DNA of 64,000 bases from Chelonoidis abingdonii (lineage: Eukaryota > Chordata > Testudines > Testudinidae), in contig NC_133774.1 of assembly GCF_003597395.2 (NCBI RefSeq), positions 49,394,705-49,458,704 of the forward strand, given 5' to 3'. Positions 62,301 through 64,000 of this stretch are shown here, piece after piece. The notes beneath the pieces are model-generated. The model was not told the DNA's origin. It was given only the letters and a program-made list of their open reading frames with translations, and made no database searches. A program made the translations under genes and the position numbers. Position 1 is the stretch's first letter, and the number at the start of each line of letters is the position of its first letter.

Positions 62301-63303
62301 CATATGAGCAATATTTTAAGCTATTGGATCTGCACAATGCATGAACCATGCTCATGCCCTTGCCATGCCTCCTGCCTGGCCATAATCCATCCCCATCCTC
62401 CTGCCTTCCAGCATAGACAGCAGCCCTGGAACACTTCTCCACAGCATGAAGGGAGCATGCAGAATTTCCTACTGTTGGTAAAGTGTATCCTCGTGCCCCA
62501 GTACAGTAGAAATGGTTCCACTGCATTTGAATCCTTCTATGGGTGCATAATGGAAAGCGGAATTTGTTCCAAAGTATAATAATAGTGTTTGTTTCTATAT
62601 TTTGTTTTGTAAACTTAGAAACACACGTAAAACACAAAACATAAAAGAATTGCTAATAAATACCATAGGTTTGGTAAGGAAGAGAAGAATGACTAAGCAA
62701 CTAGCTATATATTGATTGCTTTACTTTCAAGAAACTGTAACGCGGGATAGCAGATTTGATCAAACTTGTTGAAAATGATTAATACACTTTGCCTAAAATG
62801 CAGACAGCCAAGAGTTTAAAAAAACCACTGTTTAAAAGCCATGTTCTTTCATTCTGTGCATTGAACCCATTTGATATCAGGAGATTGGTGCAAAGTTAAT
62901 GGGGTTAAATACAATCTTTAATAAGTGAGATTGATGTTTACATATTTTACTGAAAGAGCAACTTTCTGAAATGTCTGTTTTTGACAGTAGTTGGGCAAAA
63001 ATTCCTGTTGACGAGATTTTTCTTCAGAAAACTTGTATGCTAACTGTAGTGCTGAGGTCAAAACAATAATCAAACATATTTTTTCAGTTTACCAGATCTT
63101 TATTTTATATTTTTCAGCAAAACAAAGCTCTGTTAAAAAAATTTCAAATAGTGCACCTGTTGCCTCCATTCCTCTTTCAAAAATCTGTAGGAAAAATCTT
63201 TTTGGTGAGACCTTACTGCATAAAGCTGTTGCTGAAGATGATACAGACCTTGTACGCAAAATTATAAAAGTTGGTGCAAATGTAAATGTTCAGGATTATG
63301 CTG
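26287..63303 (+). CDS. ANKRD31: ANKRD31, ankyrin repeat domain 31, N-terminal part (runs off the window)
   Basis: In mammals ANKRD31 is a germ-cell protein that binds REC114 and helps place meiotic double-strand breaks. Nine coding exons were placed: 26287-26390, 27183-27259, 28876-28964, 38587-38669, a 44-nt exon (best copy 46287-46330), 54002-54670, 59567-59859, 60235-60374 and 63118-63303. The N-terminus [20 protein letters not shown], the stretch [17 protein letters not shown] and the [11 protein letters not shown] motif match the family as I recall it. Splice phases fit throughout except between 28964 and 38587, where an exon of length 2 modulo 3 is missing. The first ankyrin repeat ends the visible part. 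Confidence 0.9.
27183..27259 (+). CDS. ANKRD31: ANKRD31 coding exon 2
   Basis: The exon is 77 nt, with a T-rich tract and acceptor tttaaAG. It completes the Arg codon and encodes [20 protein letters not shown], then RRVNG, ending one base into the next codon before the donor GTAAGA. No known domain. Confidence 0.8.
27586..27647 (+). repeat. Perfect 2 x 31-bp tandem duplication
   Basis: The unit starts GATAGCTCCTCAAAGTAAGG and ends GACATAAACAA. Two copies are identical with no spacer, in ANKRD31 intron 2. Identity implies a recent duplication or an assembly stutter. Confidence 0.92.
28876..28964 (+). CDS. ANKRD31: ANKRD31 coding exon 3
   Basis: The exon is 89 nt, acceptor tgtttAG, donor GTATGT. 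It encodes [20 protein letters not shown], then [10 protein letters not shown], and ends on a codon boundary. The SPEIQL stretch agrees with mammalian ANKRD31 as I recall it. Confidence 0.85.
29340..29622. mobile_element. Truncated Harbinger-like MITE
   Basis: The right end AGTGTAGACAAAGCC is followed by TTA, matching the right-end pattern of the full Harbinger element at 35357 (GTGTAGACTAGGCC, TTA). The interior (CTGGGAAAATATTTCCAGTT and similar) is AT-rich with small inverted repeats. No matching left end is seen, so the copy is probably truncated. Confidence 0.4.
29924..30241 (-). CDS. Unidentified 105-codon ORF antisense to ANKRD31
   Basis: The frame starts [20 protein letters not shown] and ends VMEDKIQSE. 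Its composition is that of a real globular, helix-rich protein rather than of repeats or low-complexity DNA. An in-frame stop lies just before the ATG, but the frame is open upstream of that stop for another 15 codons back to an earlier ATG. It could be a processed pseudogene fragment, an exon of an antisense gene, or chance. I do not recognise the family, and no poly(A) or splice sites settle it. Confidence 0.35.
   Translation of the reverse strand: MEFVQRILYSLQQRLRLFTCTHLMSQLGEKKVFEQLGEYKQLSDLILQHYYTPSFFLLSVVLEDLNTAVSSETPNSARPDYYVKYCYGIWATYSIQVMEDKIQSE
32288..33298 (+). CDS. Harbinger (HARBI1-like) transposase, intact frame, altered catalytic motif
   Basis: This DDE-type transposase cuts and reinserts Harbinger transposons. 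The 336-codon frame is uninterrupted. Residues 83-125 look like the N-terminal helix-turn-helix ([12 protein letters not shown]). The first acid is Asp164 in [10 protein letters not shown], where the family usually has IDGTHI. A conserved HD pair is at 213-214 ([11 protein letters not shown]). The usual GD before the AYPL motif is replaced by Gln251-Tyr252 (QYPAYPL), and the final Glu is Glu288 in [11 protein letters not shown], 35 residues after the lost Asp. Family knowledge predicts loss of activity. Upstream N-terminal sequence at 32080-32287 has stops, so the start chosen here is the first ATG in the open frame. Confidence 0.9.
   Translation: MNTDVPRCMTYGNWEIMVALGQVHAMKCQFWARETSTDWWDRIMSQVWDDSQWLRNFRMCRATFMELCGLLSPAPKHKDTKMRAALMTEKRVAIALWKLATPNSYWSVGNQFGVGKSTVGAAVLQVANAIIEQLPSRVVTLGNVQTAVDSFNVLGFPNCGWAIDRTHIPILALAHHGSHYINRKGYFSVVLQSLVDHKGHFTDINVGWPGKVHDTRIFRNSGLFEQLQEDTYFSDQKITIGDVEMPIVILQYPAYPLMSWLMKLYTGTLDSSKEQFNYRLNKCRMVVECAFGRLKGHWRSLRTRLDLSMANIPIVIAACCVLHNICESKGETFMAG
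33527..35022 (-). pseudogene. Harbinger Myb/SANT-like DNA-binding partner, broken
   Basis: In this superfamily the second gene encodes a Myb/trihelix-like protein that helps the transposase bind and enter the nucleus. The first exon, about 35022-34439, has the trihelix core [21 protein letters not shown] and onward to [10 protein letters not shown], followed by an acidic tract. A second exon starts at 34056 after ccgcAG and encodes [20 protein letters not shown] and a C-terminus ending near 33527. A Trp codon at 34954-34952 has become TGA, and another in-frame TAG sits at 33880-33878. The longest remaining open piece is 34900-34439. Confidence 0.8.
36425..37830 (+). mobile_element. LTR-like repeat, family B, plus copy, with nested hAT MITE
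   Basis: This is the inverted counterpart of 23600-24870. It has a TATA box (GACTATAAAAGC near 37294) followed by CTCTCTCTCTTTCTCACC, as in LTR promoters. A 400-bp hAT MITE at 36481-36880 splits it; the minus copy reads straight through the same point (CACACCCTACA…), so the MITE came later. Borders are approximate. Confidence 0.6.
36481..36880. mobile_element. hAT MITE, 400 bp
   Basis: The ends are CAGTGGTCCCCAAACTT and AGTTTAGGGACCTCTG, an imperfect inverted repeat. The 8-bp flanks are CCCTACAG and CCCTACAC (7 of 8 identical), as expected for hAT target duplications. The interior is GC-rich with no transposase. Confidence 0.75.
37831..38586. other. GC-rich intronic stretch
   Basis: About 38080-38520 is unusually C/G-rich (CCCCCCAAAACAAGAGGAG, CCCTCCCCACCCCGCC). 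Open frames on both strands are due to composition. I see no domain or splice sites until exon 38587. Confidence 0.5.
38587..38669 (+). CDS. ANKRD31: ANKRD31 coding exon (phase 2 to phase 1)
   Basis: The exon is 83 nt after the acceptor tctttttAG, with donor GTATGT. It encodes [20 protein letters not shown], then REQNYSV, completing one split codon at its start and leaving one base at its end. The pattern S-x-F…Q-x-x-L-x-LN agrees with the mammalian protein as I recall it. Its start phase does not fit exon 3, so another exon lies between them. Confidence 0.8.
40014..40385. mobile_element. hAT-like non-autonomous element, partial
   Basis: The left end CAGTGGGCAAACCAAGGGCC resembles hAT termini (CAGTGG…). 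The G-rich interior with GGGGTTGAGGTGCGAGGG-type phrases is typical of long hAT MITEs. No matching right end is visible before CR1 sequence begins near 40440. Confidence 0.45.
40440..40763 (-). mobile_element. CR1 fragment, left part of an interrupted copy
   Basis: The plus strand shows reverse-complement CR1 3' sequence (CCTGCTGCCTATTAATTTCA-like near 40596, TCCAAGCTGAAAAGTCCCAG near 40730). It ends at CTCT (40760-40763), which is repeated at 42465-42468 where the CR1 resumes with CCTCATATGGAAGG. Confidence 0.75.
40764..42464. mobile_element. Solo LTR, family C (TSD CTCT), itself interrupted by family A
   Basis: The insert runs from TGTGGCAGAGCTCTGACC to GGGTCTATCACA and splits a CR1 exactly, with CTCT repeated at both sides. 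TG…CA ends with TGTG/CACA terminal pairing and a 4-bp duplication fit an LTR. Removing the nested family A copy (40910-41879 plus its duplication) leaves an LTR of about 0.73 kb. Confidence 0.75.
40910..41879 (+). mobile_element. Solo LTR, family A copy 2 (TSD GCCAG)
   Basis: The element runs from TGTCAAACAGATAAG to GTACCATGACA, flanked by GCCAG at 40905-40909 and 41880-41884. It is 970 bp and shares with copies 1 and 3 the phrases GGGTTAACAA, ACCTGACC/GG, GTAATTAAGCTTAGAGG-like and GGACGCTAAGGT-like, in the same order. TATAAAGGG near 40965 is a promoter candidate. It is nested in the family C LTR. Confidence 0.85.
42469..43050 (-). mobile_element. CR1 fragment, right part of the interrupted copy
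   Basis: Minus-strand frames carry CR1 reverse-transcriptase C-terminal pieces: [37 protein letters not shown] and [19 protein letters not shown]. It is continuous with 40440-40763 once the LTR is removed. Frameshifts make it a pseudogene. Confidence 0.8.
43051..43930. other. Intronic DNA without recognised gene
   Basis: It contains an 11-G run at 43311-43321 and a short (TA)n near 43850-43862. No exon with ANKRD31-compatible phase is seen. Confidence 0.5.
43935..44127 (-). mobile_element. CR1 3' region, entry into the triplicated block
   Basis: The plus strand reads GGTCAGACTAAAGGTCCATC and CAGTGGCCAATGCCAGGTGC, reverse-complement CR1. It continues into the triplicated segment (minus-strand [11 protein letters not shown] near 44199). 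Confidence 0.75.
44128..45037 (+). repeat. Triplicated block, copy 1 (CR1 3' end + ANKRD31 micro-exon + intron)
   Basis: The unit starts at ATTCCTTACCCATCCTGG in a CR1 3' region, passes through the 44-nt ANKRD31 exon, and ends at TACTTAAAGTGG. Copies 1 and 2 contain many scattered single-base deletions relative to copy 3 or to the CR1 consensus. The micro-exon here (44648-44690) is one base short and reads into TGA. Confidence 0.9.
44648..44690 (+). pseudogene. ANKRD31: ANKRD31 micro-exon, copy 1, one base deleted
   Basis: Acceptor attatAG and donor GTGAGT are kept, but the exon is 43 nt instead of 44. GGATTCTGAAAA, in place of GGATTTCTGAAAA, creates an in-frame TGA and shifts the frame. It cannot serve as the coding exon as written. 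Confidence 0.85.
45046..45965 (+). repeat. Triplicated block, copy 2
   Basis: It begins at TTTCCTTACCCATCCTGGC, repeats the content of copy 1 in order, and ends TTTAACGTGG, the same end point as copies 1 and 3 with small differences. The micro-exon copy at 45569-45612 is 44 nt and open. Confidence 0.9.
45569..45612 (+). CDS. ANKRD31: ANKRD31 micro-exon, copy 2 (open, probably redundant)
   Basis: The 44-nt exon has proper splice sites and encodes [14 protein letters not shown] after a split Gly. It differs from copy 3 only by GGATTCTTG versus GGATTTCTG, a compensated T shift that leaves the protein unchanged. Only one 44-nt copy can be spliced in without shifting the frame, so at most one of copies 2 and 3 is used. 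Confidence 0.5.
45966..46686 (+). repeat. Triplicated block, copy 3 (cleanest copy)
   Basis: It starts within the unit (AAGTAAATAACTTTTCCTTA) and runs to TACTTAAAGTGG, then continues into unique sequence (TTGCAATTTTTCC). It has the longest homopolymers and fewest apparent deletions and is probably the true locus. Confidence 0.9.
46287..46330 (+). CDS. ANKRD31: ANKRD31 micro-exon, copy 3 (most likely the real exon)
   Basis: The exon is 44 nt after the acceptor cattatAG, with donor GTGAGT. It completes a split Gly and encodes [14 protein letters not shown], ending on a codon boundary. Upstream exon 38587-38669 ends in phase 1 and downstream exon 54002 begins in phase 0, so it fits exactly. Confidence 0.75.
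47079..47096. repeat. T18 homopolymer
   Basis: Eighteen T in a row in ANKRD31 intronic DNA, preceded by AAATAAATTATC. Length is likely to vary between reads. Confidence 0.9.
47424..47883 (-). pseudogene. CR1 ORF2, C-terminal part
   Basis: Minus-strand frames carry [38 protein letters not shown] and, after a frameshift, [20 protein letters not shown] ending LAGMI at the stop. This is the conserved C-terminus of CR1 ORF2 downstream of the reverse transcriptase. Confidence 0.85.
47884..48900 (-). pseudogene. CR1 ORF2, reverse-transcriptase part, heavily frameshifted
   Basis: Only pieces are readable ([30 protein letters not shown]). Compared with the flanking CR1 sequence it has an unusual density of small insertions and deletions. 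The length agrees with a full reverse-transcriptase domain, so it is damaged rather than deleted. Confidence 0.75.
48892..49790 (-). pseudogene. CR1 ORF2, endonuclease part
   Basis: Minus-strand frames at 49759-49490 ([19 protein letters not shown], an apurinic-type endonuclease motif with GDFN), 49454-49122 ([20 protein letters not shown]) and 49212-48892 ([20 protein letters not shown]) follow one another. A few frameshifts separate them. Confidence 0.85.
50215..50499 (-). pseudogene. CR1 ORF1, esterase-like C-terminus
   Basis: The frame encodes [20 protein letters not shown] and [20 protein letters not shown]. The D-x-x-H (DGLH) is the pattern of the esterase domain at the end of CR1 ORF1. 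The start of ORF1 is missing, so the element is truncated at its 5' end near 50510. Confidence 0.75.
50511..53059. other. ANKRD31 intronic DNA
   Basis: A GGGGAGGATGGACGAG phrase is repeated at about 50500-50536 at the CR1 border. From 50560 to 52000 I see nothing but AT-rich DNA. From about 52020 to 52930 the sequence has the look of an LTR or retroelement remnant (for example TCACCCAAGGGGTTTCTTTT), but no ends can be set. Confidence 0.45.
53060..53465 (+). mobile_element. CR1 3' end, plus strand
   Basis: It ends with GTGCAGGAAGTCAGACTAGA, TGATCATGATTGTCCC and CTTAAAGTCAATGAATCT, the typical sauropsid LINE 3' tail. GGTCAGGAAGGAATTTTCCC near 53173 is another marker. Non-coding. Confidence 0.65.
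54002..54670 (+). CDS. ANKRD31: ANKRD31 large coding exon
   Basis: The exon is 669 nt (223 codons), phase 0 at both ends, acceptor tttcatttAG and donor GTATGT. It begins [20 protein letters not shown] and contains [38 protein letters not shown] and [20 protein letters not shown]. It is acidic and probably mostly disordered, with short helical stretches. The SPE-x-SLLS and DCTQI-x-x-NFE matches to mammalian ANKRD31, as I recall it, identify the gene. Confidence 0.92.
54982..55228. mobile_element. hAT MITE, 247 bp, with 8-bp target duplication and internal palindrome
   Basis: It begins CAGTGGTCCCCCAACCTTTT and ends GGAGACCCTTG. TCTCAGAT is duplicated exactly at 54974-54981 and 55229-55236. A 20-bp perfect inverted repeat lies inside: GTTGAGCATCCGCCGAAATG at 55038-55057 and its complement at 55149-55168. 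No transposase. Confidence 0.85.
55320..55898 (+). pseudogene. CR1 ORF2 fragment, plus strand, cut by an LTR element
   Basis: Frames at 55320-55568 ([35 protein letters not shown]) and 55621-55898 ([29 protein letters not shown]) are consecutive pieces of the CR1 C-terminus. They stop abruptly at 55898, where TGTGACGTTCCC begins. Confidence 0.85.
55899..57015 (-). mobile_element. 3' LTR of a minus-strand LTR retrotransposon
   Basis: On the minus strand the block runs from TATGACGCTC (57015) to GGGAACGTCACA (55899), giving TGTGACG/CGTCATA ends. Directly upstream on that strand is a purine run, AAGAGGAGAGG (57016-57026), the position and form of a polypurine tract. The far flank is CR1. About 1.1 kb, no coding. 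Confidence 0.65.
57016..58450 (-). pseudogene. LTR-retrotransposon internal remnant with Gag zinc knuckle
   Basis: The frame at 58312-57683 contains a CCHC zinc knuckle, [14 protein letters not shown], after a basic and proline-rich stretch ([20 protein letters not shown]). Gag-type readable pieces with stops continue to about 58440. Only about 0.65 kb separates the frame from the 3' LTR, too short for pol, so the middle is deleted. The 5' LTR is missing; a family A solo LTR sits at 58456. This is an old dead copy; Gypsy-type or retroviral origin is not resolved. Confidence 0.6.
58456..59371 (+). mobile_element. Solo LTR, family A copy 3 (TSD GTTCC)
   Basis: The element runs from TCTCATAAACAGATAGCTAA to GCTTATGATA, flanked by GTTCC at 58451-58455 and 59372-59376. 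The terminal TG and CA have each changed by one base. It aligns to copy 1 along most of its length (for example GACCAGAGGACCAATCAGGA). 916 bp. Confidence 0.85.
59567..59859 (+). CDS. ANKRD31: ANKRD31 coding exon with basic RRSTRL motif
   Basis: The exon is 293 nt, acceptor tttgtcacAG, donor GTATGA. It starts in phase 0 ([20 protein letters not shown]) and ends two bases into a Gly codon (SKDFG). A basic stretch, [17 protein letters not shown], stands out from the acidic remainder. Confidence 0.85.
60235..60374 (+). CDS. ANKRD31: ANKRD31 coding exon with second RKSQRL motif
   Basis: The exon is 140 nt, acceptor ctcttatcAG, donor GTAAGA. It completes the Gly codon and encodes [20 protein letters not shown], then [15 protein letters not shown] and [11 protein letters not shown]. 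It ends one base into the next codon. Confidence 0.85.
60375..63117 (+). other. ANKRD31: ANKRD31 intron
   Basis: This 2.7-kb intron is AT-rich apart from the GC-rich hAT element at 61515-62179. No further exon was found. Confidence 0.7.
61515..62179. mobile_element. hAT-like non-autonomous element, 665 bp (TSD ATGTACAT)
   Basis: It begins CAGTGTTCACCAGCTGGTCA and ends GGTTGCAGACCATTC, with ATGTACAT duplicated exactly at 61507-61514 and 62180-62187. The interior is GC-rich with several TGGTCAATC-type phrases near the left end. No transposase frame. Confidence 0.8.
63118..63303 (+). CDS. ANKRD31: ANKRD31 coding exon with first ankyrin repeat
   Basis: The exon is 186 nt, acceptor tatttttCAG, donor GTAAGT. 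After [20 protein letters not shown] it encodes an ankyrin repeat: [20 protein letters not shown], then [17 protein letters not shown]. The G-x-T-x-LH and GA-x-VN-x-x-D signatures are clear. It ends one base into a codon, so the repeats continue beyond the window. Confidence 0.92.
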
Positions 63304-64000
63304 GTAAGTTTCAATTCCAGTTAAAGGATAATTTTATATCCTTTATAACAAATATATATGCATAAGTAATAAATGTTCATGCTACCGGATCACAAACAAA
63401 TGTTTTAGAGTTGATCCACCACTTTTTTGAATTCTTATTAGTTTAAGTTCTTATAAGTTCTCACAAGACAGGTAATAAATGTGTAGACCCATATATGTAA
63501 TATAGACATTACCTCTAAGACTCCATTCTGGCATGTACAATTACCTCCAATTACTCCCTTCTGGCATGCACAATCTGTAAAACAGCCCAGAATTTGGCTT
63601 GATGGATTCAGTCTTGTTCCTTTTGAAGTTAATGAGAGTTTTGCCCTTGACTTAAATGAGAAAAGGATTATGTCAATTTTAGAGCCCAGCCAACACTCTA
63701 GATATGTACTGGGGTATCTCCACCTGTGGGGAGATAGTTGAAGGAAAAAGCTACTGTGGTCAACAGAATCTTAGTATGTTTTGATGCAGGAAGTGGTGGA
63801 AGGAGGATTGGAAAGCACTTGGGGGTAGATCTTCTATCCTCTCCCTCAGTTCACTCTGTCGATTCAATAAGAGCACTGCCATACAGGGAACTCACGCAAA
63901 GCTATGGTCAGTGCAGCTTAGGGCTTAGATACTGCATTAATCTTTCCCAAATCCTCTTCCCTCCACTGAGTAGAATTGCTGCCTGGGTGGCAGAACTGAG
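63304..64000 (+). other. ANKRD31: ANKRD31 intron, to the window edge
   Basis: No exon or named repeat is seen. A CTTCTGGCATGCACAAT phrase near 63568 is a variant of TTCTGGCATGTACAAT near 63526, a small local duplication. Confidence 0.6.

Overview
The window looks like nuclear DNA of a sauropsid, most likely a turtle. The grounds are abundant CR1 LINEs, an RTE LINE, a HARBI1-type Harbinger transposon, hAT MITEs and several solo LTRs, packed around two single-copy vertebrate genes. The species call is inference; no database search was possible.

Two divergent genes frame the window. HMGCR (HMG-CoA reductase) is on the minus strand. Exons 2-7 (codons 1 to about 221, the membrane/sterol-sensing half) lie at 7422 down to 31, with a non-coding exon 1 and CpG-island promoter near 14.8-15.2 kb; the catalytic half lies beyond the left edge. 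ANKRD31, a meiotic ankyrin-repeat protein, is on the plus strand from 26287 and runs off the right edge. Nine of its coding exons are placed here, ending with the first ankyrin repeat at 63118-63303; splice phases imply one more exon between 28965 and 38586 that I could not find. As far as I recall, this divergent neighbour order is the same in human.

Region by region: 0-7.4 kb HMGCR exons and introns; 7.4-14.8 kb HMGCR intron 1 with MITEs, a tRNA-like SINE region and a CR1; 14.4-15.7 kb CpG island; 15.7-25 kb intergenic repeats (CR1, an RTE with inverted 5' half, several LTRs); 26.1-26.4 kb ANKRD31 promoter with a ZNF143-like site and exon 1; 31.4-35.4 kb a complete 4-kb Harbinger element with its own TIRs and TTA target duplication; 36-43 kb LTRs nested in LTRs and CR1; 44.1-46.7 kb a triplicated block carrying a 44-nt ANKRD31 exon; 47.3-50.5 kb a nearly full-length CR1; 54-64 kb the large ANKRD31 exon, further exons, hAT MITEs and an LTR-retrotransposon remnant.

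I found no new biological system. The observations most worth checking are the triplicated micro-exon, probably an assembly artefact that would break the ANKRD31 model; the Harbinger transposase with an intact frame but a lost catalytic-type Asp; a previously unnamed-to-me solo-LTR family whose three copies each carry 5-bp target duplications; and an unidentified 105-codon minus-strand ORF in an ANKRD31 intron.
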